50,778 bases of DNA from Flavobacteriaceae bacterium UBA7684 (lineage in GTDB: Bacteria > Bacteroidota > Bacteroidia > Flavobacteriales > Flavobacteriaceae): NCBI GenBank assembly GCA_002482885.1, contig DLGW01000028.1, positions 1-50,778 on the forward strand. The letters run 5' to 3'. Under the pieces are notes generated by a model. That model was not told the origin of the DNA and searched no databases. It saw nothing but the letters and a program-made list of their open reading frames with translations. Made by a program: the position numbers and the translations under genes. Shown piece by piece: positions 16,270 through 25,171 of this stretch (position 1 is the first letter of the stretch; every line of letters begins with the position of its first letter).

Positions 16270-18789
16270 ATGAAAAATTCATGGTATTTATTGGTGTTAT
16301 TGGTTTCCGTTTGGGTTAGTGCCCAAAACCCTTTCAAAGCTCCGTTGTATTGGAGTGTGTATGAACATCATATTCAAAAGGAATATGCGGGTATTCATGA
16401 CAATTATATTCCCGAAGCAGAACTGATGAAAAATGTAGATTGGGTAGACCAAAACCTTAGGGAATTGGGTTACACCATGATTTGTTTAGACGGTTGGGGC
16501 GATGATTCCAAATACAATGAATACGGTTACCGAACCACGCACAGTTCCAAATGGGAACATGATTATGCGTGGTGGTCGCAACACTTACAAGGCAGAGATA
16601 TGCAATTGGGTATGTATGGCAATCCACTTTGGGTAATTAAATCGGCAGCCGAAGCAGGCGTAAAAATCAAAGGCACCAATATTCCATTAAAAAATATCAC
16701 CAATTATGATGAAAACGCCACTTGGTTTACTTGGGTACAAGTAAATCAGCCGGGTGCCGAAGAATATGTAAAAGGTTATGTACAGCATTTTGCCGATATG
16801 GGCATCAAGTACTTCAGAGTAGATTTTTTATCGTGGTTCGAAGACGGTACCGATCAAAACATGGGCAGAGTAGGGGCTAATCGACCAAAAGCAGATTATG
16901 AAACGGCTTTGCGCTGGATGAAAGAAGCTTGTGATGCTAATGACATGTTCTTAAGTTTAGTGATGCCTCATTTAAAAAATGATGCGGAGTTAGAGCAAAA
17001 ATACGGGCACATGATTCGTATCAACGATGACGTAAGTATCGGTACATGGGAATTGTTTAGTGATAAAAACAGAGGTATTCGAACAATCGACCAATGGTCT
17101 CAATACGATACTGCTTTTGATGGTTATATTTATTGGTCAAAAATTGCAGGTAGAAACAAAATGATTTTAGATGGAGATTTTATCCGAATCAATACTTACG
17201 CCAATAACGAAGAAAAAAAATCAGTGATTTCGTTACATACTTTAGCCGGAGGTCCGATTTCCATTGCGGATCAACATTCTACTATTGGGCAAGATTTATG
17301 GCTGTATCAAAACAAAGAATTGTTAGCCTTAACACAAGATGGATTTGTCGCACAGCCTTTAACCAACGACCCTACACAAACTAATAGTCAAATCTGGAAA
17401 GGACAAACATCTAACGGGGAATGGATTGTTGGATTATTTAATAGAGAAAATACGGCGCAAAACAGAAGCATTGATTTTTCATCCTTAGGAATTGTTGGGA
17501 ACGCTAAAGTGCGTGATTTATGGAAACATGAAAATATCGGCACAATGGCTTCTTTTTCGGCGTCGGTTCCTGCTCATGCATGTATCATTTTGAAAGTAGC
17601 ACCCGAAACTAATGAGTTAACATTTATTCCTGCCATAAAAGTAAAAAATATTGAAGTATTACCCCAAACCGAAGCCTTGGAAAATCAAGGACAAGTTAAA
17701 GTAACCATCACTGATTTAGTAGGCAATCCAACCCCTTATGCCAATGTAACCGTAGCTTTTACGGGTTCTTTTAACGAATCAGTTGCTGCGTTAACCGATG
17801 AAAACGGAGTAGCGTTATTAACTACGTTGGCGTATGCTACAGGAACATTAAAAATATCGGTTTGCGTAACCAATGTGGCTCATACGGAATCCGTGTATGC
17901 TGCCGATAAAAACGAGGTCACTTGCCGAGGAGGAATTAGATATGTGGGCGGAACCTTCAATAATTGGACATTAGGAACCACACCTATGACTTTTGAAAAT
18001 GGATTGTGGGTAGCCAAAAACGTAAATATTTTAGCAGGTGCTCATCAATTAAAATTTGCCGATTCCAATGATTGGAGCGGTGATGACTGGGGTAATGCCA
18101 CGGGGTTAACAGGTACCGCTAGTTTAACCACAGGCGGTAAACCCAATGTGAGTTTTACCTTAACTCAAGCTTGTAATTGTACGATTACCTTTAATGATGT
18201 TGATTTGACATATTCGATTCAGACGAATATACCCACACAAACCAGTATGTATGTGGCGGGAACTTTTAGTAATTGGGATTTAACGAAAAATCCAATGACT
18301 TTAAACGGAAATGTATGGGAAGTCATGGTGAGTTTGCCTGTAGGAAATCACGAATTAAAATTTGCCAATACCTCTAACTGGTCTGGCGATGATTGGGGAA
18401 ATAATATCGGTTTTACAGGAGCCGCAAAATTAACCACAGGTGGCGACCCAAATATCACTTTTAATATTAGCGATGCCAAAGAATATAAAGTAACATTTAA
18501 TGATCAAACTTTAGCCTACGTAATAGAATCTTTCTTAAGCGTTTACGACCCTAAAATGGATGCGAACGAAGTCCTTACTTTGTTCCCAAATCCAGCAGAT
18601 ACCGAGTTTAACGTGTTATCATCATTTAAAATTAAAGAAGTAACTGTGTTTAACACTTCAGGTAATTTAGTGTTGGAAAGCAAAAGCAAACGCATAGATA
18701 CCACATCATTGGCAGACGGAATTTACTTTGTAAGAATCACTGACGAAAACGATAATTCATATTTAAAAAAGCTAGTGGTTAGGCATTAA
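16270..18789 (+). CDS. Secreted multidomain GH27-like glycosidase with T9SS domain
   Basis: The protein is about 839 residues from ATG 16270, which opens the signal peptide MKNSWYLLVLLVSVWVSAQ. The catalytic barrel (about 20-440) is of the clan GH-D type: GYTMICLDGWGDD early, the likely nucleophile Asp in IKYFRVDFLSW, the likely acid/base Asp in MIRINDDVS, and LAGGPISIAD late. An Ig-like module (about 455-550) follows. Two tandem modules of about 95 residues come next, each with VxGTFxNW, HxLKFA and WSGDDWGN motifs like starch-binding Sus modules. A T9SS sorting domain (LFPNPADTEF, GIYFVRI) ends the protein. Alpha-galactosidase or isomaltodextranase activity is possible. A repeat element starts right after the stop codon. 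Confidence 0.82.
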   Translation: MKNSWYLLVLLVSVWVSAQNPFKAPLYWSVYEHHIQKEYAGIHDNYIPEAELMKNVDWVDQNLRELGYTMICLDGWGDDSKYNEYGYRTTHSSKWEHDYAWWSQHLQGRDMQLGMYGNPLWVIKSAAEAGVKIKGTNIPLKNITNYDENATWFTWVQVNQPGAEEYVKGYVQHFADMGIKYFRVDFLSWFEDGTDQNMGRVGANRPKADYETALRWMKEACDANDMFLSLVMPHLKNDAELEQKYGHMIRINDDVSIGTWELFSDKNRGIRTIDQWSQYDTAFDGYIYWSKIAGRNKMILDGDFIRINTYANNEEKKSVISLHTLAGGPISIADQHSTIGQDLWLYQNKELLALTQDGFVAQPLTNDPTQTNSQIWKGQTSNGEWIVGLFNRENTAQNRSIDFSSLGIVGNAKVRDLWKHENIGTMASFSASVPAHACIILKVAPETNELTFIPAIKVKNIEVLPQTEALENQGQVKVTITDLVGNPTPYANVTVAFTGSFNESVAALTDENGVALLTTLAYATGTLKISVCVTNVAHTESVYAADKNEVTCRGGIRYVGGTFNNWTLGTTPMTFENGLWVAKNVNILAGAHQLKFADSNDWSGDDWGNATGLTGTASLTTGGKPNVSFTLTQACNCTITFNDVDLTYSIQTNIPTQTSMYVAGTFSNWDLTKNPMTLNGNVWEVMVSLPVGNHELKFANTSNWSGDDWGNNIGFTGAAKLTTGGDPNITFNISDAKEYKVTFNDQTLAYVIESFLSVYDPKMDANEVLTLFPNPADTEFNVLSSFKIKEVTVFNTSGNLVLESKSKRIDTTSLADGIYFVRITDENDNSYLKKLVVRH

Positions 18790-18790
18790 T

Positions 18791-18880
18791 TTGGCATCCA
18801 TTTCCAGCTGTCCGCTATATCTTTTGCCCGTTCGCATAAGCGAAACTCACGGGCAAAAGGATGCCGCTTCCATCTGGGGT
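18791..18880 (+). repeat. Structured intergenic repeat, copy C
   Basis: The copy has the family cores CAGCTGTCCGC and GCCGCTTCCATC around a large hairpin, CTTTTGCCCG pairing with CGGGCAAAAG, with TTCGC-ATAA-GCGAA at its tip. The outer ends (CCAG with CTGG) pair but differ in sequence from the other copies, and hairpin 1 seems missing. It begins two bases after the stop codon of the GH27-like gene, where the hairpin may also end transcription. Confidence 0.7.
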
Positions 18881-18959
18881 TGGGTTTTGATTAACCTAAA
18901 AAAACATTCCCACATTTTCAAATTTAAAAATCGATTAAACTATAATTTGACTACATAAA

Positions 18960-19007
18960 ATTCTCCATTCACAACTCACCATTTACCATTTATAATTCAC
19001 CATTAAA
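18960..19007. repeat. Heptad array upstream of glmM
   Basis: Seven degenerate 7-base units (ATTCACA, ACTCACC, ATTTACC, ATTTATA, ATTCACC and so on) end just before the glmM promoter box at 19012. Confidence 0.6.
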
Positions 19008-19011
19008 ATTA

Positions 19012-19019
19012 TACATTTG
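19012..19019 (+). promoter_or_regulatory. Promoter -7 box for glmM
   Basis: TACATTTG matches TAnnTTTG, 28 bases before the glmM ATG. The -33 box is not clear because that zone is the heptad array. Confidence 0.5.
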
Positions 19020-19047
19020 TCAAAAATTAACTCAAACCTAAAACATA

Positions 19048-20436
19048 ATGACATTAATTAAATCAATCTCTGGAATCAGAGGAACCATAGGAGGAAAAGT
19101 AGGGGATAACTTAACTCCGGTTGATGCGGTAAAATTTGCTTCGGCTTACGGTAGTTGGTTAAAAAAAGCCGTTAAAAAAGATAAATTAACAGTAGTTATT
19201 GGACGTGATGCACGTATTTCAGGGCCAATGATTCACAACTTAGTATTAAATACCTTAGTTGGACTAGGTATTAATGTAGTGGATTTGGGGTTATCTACCA
19301 CGCCTACAGTAGAAATTGCAGTGCCATTAGAAAAAGCCGATGGAGGAATTATTTTAACGGCATCTCACAATCCAAAACAATGGAATGCGCTTAAATTATT
19401 AAATGCCAAAGGGGAATTTTTAAGTGGAGCCGACGGGCAAGAAATTTTAGAAATCGCTGAAAATGAAGATTTTACTTTTGTAGAAGTAGATGATTTAGGA
19501 GAAGTTACCGTGAATGATTCTTACATGGATATCCATATAGATGAGGTATTAAACTTGTCTTTAGTAGACGCAGAAGCCGTTAAAAAAGCCAAATTTAAAG
19601 TAGTGGTAGATGGCGTAAACTCATCCGGAGGGATTATCATCCCTAAGTTGTTAGAAGCCATGGGAGTAGAAGTAGTAAAATTATACTGCGAACCTAACGG
19701 ACAATTTCCACACAATCCAGAGCCTTTAAAAGAACACTTAGGAGACATTTGTAAATTAGTGGTTGAAGAAAAAGCAGATTTCGGAGTAGTTGTAGATCCA
19801 GATGTAGACCGTTTGGCTTTTATTTCGGATGACGGAGAAATGTTTGGAGAAGAATATACTTTGGTGGCTTGTGCGGATTACGTATTAAGTAAAACGCCAG
19901 GCAATACGGTTTCTAACATGTCATCTTCACGTGCTTTGCGCGACATTACCCAAAAATACGGAGGAACTTACGAAGCCAGTGCAGTAGGCGAAGTAAACGT
20001 AGTTACTTTAATGAAGAAAAATAAGGTAGTGATTGGTGGGGAAGGTAACGGAGGAATCATTTACCCAGAATCTCATTACGGACGTGACTCATTAGTGGGT
20101 GTAGCTTTGTTTTTAACCCATTTAGCAAATTTAAAAACATCGGTGTCTGCGTTAAGAGCTTCTTATCCGCAATATTATATGAGTAAAAATAAAATAGAAC
20201 TTACACCACAAATTGACGTGGATGCTATTTTAGAACAAATGACTCAAAAATATCAGCACGAACAAATCACCACTATTGATGGGGTAAAAATTGATTTTGC
20301 CGAAGAATGGGCACACTTAAGAAAATCAAACACAGAGCCGATTATTCGTATTTACACCGAAGCCAAATCACAAGAAAAAGCGGATGCTTTGGCCTTAAGA
20401 ATTATTGATGAAATTAAAGTGATTGCGAAAATATAA
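19048..20436 (+). CDS. glmM: Phosphoglucosamine mutase / phosphohexomutase
   Basis: The 462-residue phosphohexomutase carries the phosphoserine loop TASHNPKQWNALK (about residues 110-122), the magnesium site DPDVDRLA (about 250) and the sugar-binding GEGNGGIIYP segment (about 330). It most likely converts glucosamine-6-phosphate to glucosamine-1-phosphate for peptidoglycan and LPS; phosphomannomutase or phosphoglucomutase activity cannot be excluded from motifs alone. The next gene begins 2 bases after the stop codon, so they probably form an operon. The start at 19048 follows a TACATTTG promoter box. Confidence 0.9.
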   Translation: MTLIKSISGIRGTIGGKVGDNLTPVDAVKFASAYGSWLKKAVKKDKLTVVIGRDARISGPMIHNLVLNTLVGLGINVVDLGLSTTPTVEIAVPLEKADGGIILTASHNPKQWNALKLLNAKGEFLSGADGQEILEIAENEDFTFVEVDDLGEVTVNDSYMDIHIDEVLNLSLVDAEAVKKAKFKVVVDGVNSSGGIIIPKLLEAMGVEVVKLYCEPNGQFPHNPEPLKEHLGDICKLVVEEKADFGVVVDPDVDRLAFISDDGEMFGEEYTLVACADYVLSKTPGNTVSNMSSSRALRDITQKYGGTYEASAVGEVNVVTLMKKNKVVIGGEGNGGIIYPESHYGRDSLVGVALFLTHLANLKTSVSALRASYPQYYMSKNKIELTPQIDVDAILEQMTQKYQHEQITTIDGVKIDFAEEWAHLRKSNTEPIIRIYTEAKSQEKADALALRIIDEIKVIAKI

Positions 20437-20438
20437 TC

Positions 20439-21356
20439 ATGTTAAAAGATAAAATTTACAACAGGGAATCGGGTTTGTTATTCTACGGATTAACGCCACC
20501 GAAAAACAATGTTGATCCCGAAAAAATACAAAGCATCGCCAACAAACAAATTGAACGTTTGCAAGGCATTGAAATAGATGCGCTGATATTGTACGATATA
20601 CAAGATGAGTCTGCACGAACCGATGTGCCACGGCCATTTCCGTATATGTCTACTTTGGCTCCAGACGAATATGAAGCCAATTATTTACAAGATTTAAAGG
20701 TTCCTAAAATTATTTATAAAAGTGTGGGCAAATATCCAGAATCTGTTTTCAGAGCATGGTATTCCAAATTAGGTAAATCAGTAGGCGCCAATGTTTTTGT
20801 AGGAACACCCACGCCAGACCAAGTGAACAACTTGTCTTTATCGGATGCGTATGCCATCAAAAAAGAAATTAATCCCACTTTACCTTTAGGCGGAGTTACC
20901 ATACCCGAACGCCATGCCGAATTAAAAGATGAGCCGCAACGTATTTTTTATAAAATTGATAACGGATGTAGCTTTTTTGTTTCGCAATGCGTTTATAATA
21001 TTAACAATACCAAAGATTTTTTGTCGGATTATTATTACGCCTCATTAGAACAAAACAGACCATTGGTTCCTATTATTTTTACCTTAACGCCTTGTGGTTC
21101 AGTAAAAACCTTGGAGTTTATGGAATGGTTGGGTGTGCATGTGCCCAAATGGTTGTATAATGACTTAAAAAATTCTAACGATATTTTAGCCCAATCGGTT
21201 CATGCTTGTAAAAATATTGCTATTGAAATTATAGAATACGCCAAGGCTAAAAACATTCCTATAGGATTTAATATTGAAAGTGTTTCTATCCGAAAAGAAG
21301 AAATTGACGCTTCTATCGAATTATTGAAAGAGGTAAAAAAACTAATGGAAGCGTAA
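20439..21356 (+). CDS. Methylenetetrahydrofolate-reductase-like flavoprotein
   Basis: The 305-residue protein has the TIM-barrel outline of the MetF family: an early LLFYGLTPPK strand, IDALILYDIQDESAR, GANVFVGTPTPDQ, GGVTIPERHAE, the conserved CSFFVSQCVYN segment and TLTPCGS. MetF reduces methylene-THF to methyl-THF with FAD. This is a divergent member, and I cannot tell whether it acts on folate. It starts 2 bases after glmM, so it is probably co-transcribed. It has no obvious terminator before the ribosomal protein promoter at 21439. Confidence 0.75.
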   Translation: MLKDKIYNRESGLLFYGLTPPKNNVDPEKIQSIANKQIERLQGIEIDALILYDIQDESARTDVPRPFPYMSTLAPDEYEANYLQDLKVPKIIYKSVGKYPESVFRAWYSKLGKSVGANVFVGTPTPDQVNNLSLSDAYAIKKEINPTLPLGGVTIPERHAELKDEPQRIFYKIDNGCSFFVSQCVYNINNTKDFLSDYYYASLEQNRPLVPIIFTLTPCGSVKTLEFMEWLGVHVPKWLYNDLKNSNDILAQSVHACKNIAIEIIEYAKAKNIPIGFNIESVSIRKEEIDASIELLKEVKKLMEA

Positions 21357-21438
21357 CCCTTAAATGCCATAAAAATTAAATTACAAGCACGAAGATTAAA
21401 AGTAATTGCAAAAAAATAGTTTTACACCTTATAAACAC

Positions 21439-21468
21439 TTGTTTATTATGTATTTATTGCTACTTTTG
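21439..21468 (+). promoter_or_regulatory. Promoter for rpsF-rpsR-rplI
   Basis: TTG at 21439-21441 and TACTTTTG at 21461-21468 are 19 bases apart, a full match to the Bacteroidetes housekeeping promoter. It leaves a leader of about 25 bases before rpsF. Confidence 0.8.
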
Positions 21469-21500
21469 CACCCAATTTATTAATTATTAAATAGTATTTT

Positions 21501-21842
21501 ATGAATCACTATGAAACTGTTTTCATTTTGAATCCCGTTTTATCTGATGTTCAGGTAAAGGAAACAGTAAGCAAATTCGAAGATTTTCTTACATCTAGAG
21601 GAGCAAAATTTGTAGCTAAAGAAGACTGGGGTCTTAAAAAAATGGCTTACGAAATTCAAAACAAAAAAAGTGGATTTTACACTTTGTTTGAATTTACCGT
21701 AGATCCAAGCGTTATTATTCAGTTAGAAACTGAGTTCAGAAGAGACGAACGTGTTATGCGTTACTTAACTGTAAGTTTAGATAAAAATGCTATTGCTTGG
21801 GCTGAAAGAAGAAGAGCTAAGTTAAACGTTAAAGCTAGTTAA
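21501..21842 (+). CDS. rpsF: Ribosomal protein S6
   Basis: This 113-residue small-subunit protein binds S18 and 16S rRNA. The sequence shows the S6 pattern: NHYETVFILNP at the start, the GxKxMAYEIxxKxxGFY segment (WGLKKMAYEIQNKKSGFY) and RDERVMRYLTV near residue 85. It opens the operon rpsF-rpsR-rplI, with 2 bases to rpsR, and has a strong promoter at 21439-21468. Confidence 0.97.
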   Translation: MNHYETVFILNPVLSDVQVKETVSKFEDFLTSRGAKFVAKEDWGLKKMAYEIQNKKSGFYTLFEFTVDPSVIIQLETEFRRDERVMRYLTVSLDKNAIAWAERRRAKLNVKAS

Positions 21843-21844
21843 TT

Positions 21845-22141
21845 ATGTCTACAATAGAGCAACAATCAAAAGGCAAAAAAGAGGGAGAAATCAGATATTT
21901 AACCCCTTTAAATATAGAAACCAACAAAACTAAAAAGTATTGTCGTTTCAAAAAATCAGGAATTACTTATATCGATTATAAAGATCCTGACTTTTTATTA
22001 AAATTCATTAACGAGCAAGGTAAAATCTTACCTCGTCGTTTAACAGGAACTTCTTTAAAATACCAAAGAAAAGTATCTGTAGCTGTAAAAAGAGCACGTC
22101 ACTTGGCTATTTTACCTTACGTAGCCGATTTATTAAAATAA
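21845..22141 (+). CDS. rpsR: Ribosomal protein S18
   Basis: This 98-residue protein has the S18 core: KYCRFKKSGITYIDYKDPDFL, INEQGKILPRRLTGT and a basic tail with VKRARHLAILPYV. It is a little longer at the N-terminus than in E. coli, which is common in this phylum. It lies between rpsF (2 bases) and rplI (15 bases). Confidence 0.97.
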   Translation: MSTIEQQSKGKKEGEIRYLTPLNIETNKTKKYCRFKKSGITYIDYKDPDFLLKFINEQGKILPRRLTGTSLKYQRKVSVAVKRARHLAILPYVADLLK

Positions 22142-22156
22142 TAAGCAGAATAGACC

Positions 22157-22600
22157 ATGGAACTTATACTTAAAAAAGACGTACAAAATTTAGGGTTTAA
22201 AGACGATGTTGTAAACGTAAAAAACGGTTACGGTCGTAACTTTTTAATCCCTCAAGGGTTTGCTAATTTAGCAACTCCATCTGCTAAAAAAGTATTAGCA
22301 GAAAATTTAAAACAAAAAGCTTTTAAAGAACAAAAATTAGTAGACGATGCTAACAAATTAGCAGAGGTATTAAAAGCAATCGAAATTAAAATTGTTGCAC
22401 AAGCAGGTGGTGAAAAACTATTTGGTTCAGTAACAAATATTGATATTGCTGCTGCTTTAGAGAAAAACGGACAAAGCATTGACCGTAAATTCATTACTTC
22501 TGGTGTGATTAAAAGAGTTGGAAAATATTCAGCTTCAGTAAGATTACACAGAAATGTAATTGTTGAATTACCATTTGAGGTAATTTCAGATAAAAAATAA
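22157..22600 (+). CDS. rplI: Ribosomal protein L9
   Basis: The 147-residue protein begins MELILKKDVQNLGFKDDVV and contains VKNGYGRNFLIPQGFA, the rRNA-binding N-terminal domain of L9. A long central helix and the C-terminal domain (GGEKLFGSVTNIDIAAAL) follow. It ends the ribosomal operon, with a strong terminator at 22621-22652. Confidence 0.97.
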   Translation: MELILKKDVQNLGFKDDVVNVKNGYGRNFLIPQGFANLATPSAKKVLAENLKQKAFKEQKLVDDANKLAEVLKAIEIKIVAQAGGEKLFGSVTNIDIAAALEKNGQSIDRKFITSGVIKRVGKYSASVRLHRNVIVELPFEVISDKK

Positions 22601-22620
22601 TTTTTTATCAATTATATTTG

Positions 22621-22653
22621 AAGCCTTCTCCGTAACGAGAAGGCTTTTTTTTT
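22621..22653 (+). terminator. Terminator after rplI
   Basis: AAGCCTTCTC-CGTAAC-GAGAAGGCTT is followed by nine T residues. The next gene starts 17 bases later. Confidence 0.92.
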
Positions 22654-22669
22654 AAGAACAATTCTACAA

Positions 22670-23149
22670 ATGAAATACGAACGCCTTACAAAAGAACAAT
22701 TCGAAGAATTAAACCAAGAGTTTATTAATTTTTTGGCTGCACAAACCATCACCAAAGAAGAATGGGATAAAATCAAGGTAGAAAAACCCAAAGTCGCCGA
22801 ACAAGAATTGGATGTGTTTTCGGATTTAATTTGGGAAGGGGTATTGAATAATTCACAATTTTTAGAACACTTTTCTAAAGAATATATTTTTTTGTTTAAG
22901 TGTGAATTAAACAAAGTCTTTTCTATTGTCATTCATTCCTTAACAAAAAACATAGATTTTACTACACAACAAGGATTGGTTTGGTTAAGCGATCATATTT
23001 TTACCGACGAAGTAGAAATTCAATTAGGAACCAAAACGATTACCGACGAACGCAATACGTTTTTGTTTGATATTATTAAACAAGGAGCCATTATTAGCGA
23101 CGGATATATTTACAATCAAATTGATAGCATACTGGATAAAAGCAAATAA
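22670..23149 (+). CDS. Conserved hypothetical protein (DUF6495-like)
   Basis: This 159-residue soluble, acidic protein has no signal peptide. The start MKYERLTKEQFEELNQEFINFLA, W43 in the KEEWDKIK helix and VFSDLIWEGVLN match what I remember of the Flavobacteriaceae DUF6495 family; that match is from memory. The function is unknown. It ends 15 bases before ligA on the same strand, and the only terminator nearby is upstream, so it likely shares a transcript with ligA. Confidence 0.65.
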   Translation: MKYERLTKEQFEELNQEFINFLAAQTITKEEWDKIKVEKPKVAEQELDVFSDLIWEGVLNNSQFLEHFSKEYIFLFKCELNKVFSIVIHSLTKNIDFTTQQGLVWLSDHIFTDEVEIQLGTKTITDERNTFLFDIIKQGAIISDGYIYNQIDSILDKSK

Positions 23150-23164
23150 TTTTTAGGAAAGGAG

Positions 23165-25168
23165 ATGACTGTTTTAGAACAAATTCAACAACTTAGAGAA
23201 ACTTTACACCAACACAACTACAAATATTATGTGTTGGATCAACCTGAAATTTCAGACTTTGAATTTGATATTTTATTAAGGCAGTTGCAAGACCTAGAAA
23301 CCCAGCATCCAGAATACTTTGACGAAAATTCACCTACCCAACGCGTAGGCGGAACCATTACCAAAAATTTCAATACGATAGTTCACGAAAACCGCATGTA
23401 TTCGTTGGATAATTCCTATTCACGCGAAGATCTAATCGACTGGGAAAATCGCATTCAAAAAGTGCTAGGAAACGTTCCTGTAGAATATGTTTGTGAATTA
23501 AAATACGATGGAGCTTCCATTTCCTTAACCTATGAAAAAGGAAAATTAGTAAAAGCCGTAACTCGTGGCGATGGTTTTCAGGGTGATGAAGTCACTGCAA
23601 ATATTAGAAAAGTAAATTCTATACCATTAATCCTAAGAGGAGAAGGGTATCCTCCAAAATTCGATATTAGAGGTGAGATTATCTTACCGTTAAAAGAGTT
23701 TGAGAAATTAAATCAAGAACTGATAGAAATAGGAGAAACGCCTTATTCTAACCCCCGAAATACCGCTTCTGGAAGTTTAAAATTAAAAGATAGTAAAGAG
23801 GTTGAAAAAAGAAATTTAGACTGTTTGTTATATTTTTTAACAGGAGCTAGTAATATGTGTTGGGAAACTCAATATGAAGCTTTAGAGTTCGCAAGATCAT
23901 GGGGATTTAAAGTTCCTAAAGAATCTGTTTTTGCTTCCAATATGAATGAAGTTTTTGATTTTATAGATTATTGGGATGTACATCGTCATGATTTACCTTA
24001 CGAAACCGATGGAGTGGTTGTTAAAGTCAATAGTTGTACTTTTCAAGACGAGTTGGGTTATACCGCCAAATCTCCACGATGGGCGATTGCTTACAAGTTT
24101 AAAGCTGAACAAGTCAGTACCCGATTAAATTCTATATCTTATCAAGTAGGTAGAACCGGAGCCATCACGCCTGTTGCCAATTTAGAACCCGTACAGTTGG
24201 CAGGAACCATCGTAAAAAGAGCTTCTTTACACAACGCCGACCAAATTGAAAAACTAGACATTCGTTTGAACGATGTGGTGTTTGTAGAAAAAGGTGGAGA
24301 AATTATTCCAAAAATTATAGGCGTTAATTTGACCGAAAGAACTGTTGAATCACAACCTGTAGTTTACATTACCCATTGCCCGGAATGTAAAACCGCATTA
24401 GTCAGAAACGAAGGAGAAGCCAATCATTATTGTCCTAATTTTTACGGATGTCCGCCACAAATTATAGGTCGTATAGAACATTATATTTCCAGAAAAGCCA
24501 TGGATATTGATGGTTTGGGCGGGGAAACGGTTGCTTTGTTGTATCAAAATCATTTGGTGGACAGTTATGCCGATTTATATGAATTAAAGAAAGAACAAAT
24601 CATTCCTTTGGAAAGAATGGCCGAAAAATCAGCAGAGAATTTGATTAACGGTATTGAAAAATCCAAACAAGTGCCCTTTGAAAAGGTGTTGTATGCCTTA
24701 GGAATTCGATATGTGGGCGAAACCGTGGCTAAAAAATTAGCCAAACATTTTAAAACCTTAGATGCCTTGTCGGTAGCTACATTTGAAGAATTGGTTGCGG
24801 TAGATGAAATTGGTGAAAAAATAGCCCAAAGCATTGTGGAATTCTTTTACGATTTGAATAATATCATGTTGCTCAAACGTTTAAAAAGTTACGGCATACA
24901 AACGCAAATAGTAGAAGATGAAAGTATCGTTAGAACCGATAAGTTAAAAGGTAAAACTATTGTAGTTTCGGGTGTTTTTACTCTATTCTCGCGTGACGAA
25001 CTCAAAAAAATGATTGAAGACAACGGCGGTAAAAACGGTAGTTCCATCAGTTCTAAAACCGATTACGTAGTGGCGGGCGATAACATGGGACCTTCCAAAT
25101 TGGAAAAAGCTACCCAGTTAAAAATCCCCATACTTTCCGAACAAGATTTTGTGAAGTTGTTGGAGTAA
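23165..25168 (+). CDS. ligA: NAD-dependent DNA ligase
   Basis: This 667-residue LigA seals nicks in DNA replication and repair using NAD. Domains in order are: the Ia NAD-binding region (HNYKYYVLDQPEISD, about 16-30), the adenylation domain with active-site lysine in ELKYDGAS (about 115), the OB fold, a four-cysteine zinc finger (CPEC ... CPNFYGC, about 407-430), helix-hairpin-helix repeats and a C-terminal BRCT domain (KTIVVSGVFTLFSRDELKK, about 595-667). All expected parts are intact. A purine-rich ribosome-binding site (AGGAAAGGAG) precedes ATG 23165. It converges with the alkC-like gene 3 bases away. Confidence 0.97.
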   Translation: MTVLEQIQQLRETLHQHNYKYYVLDQPEISDFEFDILLRQLQDLETQHPEYFDENSPTQRVGGTITKNFNTIVHENRMYSLDNSYSREDLIDWENRIQKVLGNVPVEYVCELKYDGASISLTYEKGKLVKAVTRGDGFQGDEVTANIRKVNSIPLILRGEGYPPKFDIRGEIILPLKEFEKLNQELIEIGETPYSNPRNTASGSLKLKDSKEVEKRNLDCLLYFLTGASNMCWETQYEALEFARSWGFKVPKESVFASNMNEVFDFIDYWDVHRHDLPYETDGVVVKVNSCTFQDELGYTAKSPRWAIAYKFKAEQVSTRLNSISYQVGRTGAITPVANLEPVQLAGTIVKRASLHNADQIEKLDIRLNDVVFVEKGGEIIPKIIGVNLTERTVESQPVVYITHCPECKTALVRNEGEANHYCPNFYGCPPQIIGRIEHYISRKAMDIDGLGGETVALLYQNHLVDSYADLYELKKEQIIPLERMAEKSAENLINGIEKSKQVPFEKVLYALGIRYVGETVAKKLAKHFKTLDALSVATFEELVAVDEIGEKIAQSIVEFFYDLNNIMLLKRLKSYGIQTQIVEDESIVRTDKLKGKTIVVSGVFTLFSRDELKKMIEDNGGKNGSSISSKTDYVVAGDNMGPSKLEKATQLKIPILSEQDFVKLLE

Positions 25169-25171
25169 GTT

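Noticed and set aside
22252..22932. Two minus-strand open frames over rplI and the following gene
   Set aside because: They are antisense to a certain ribosomal gene and its neighbour, and one runs through the rplI terminator.
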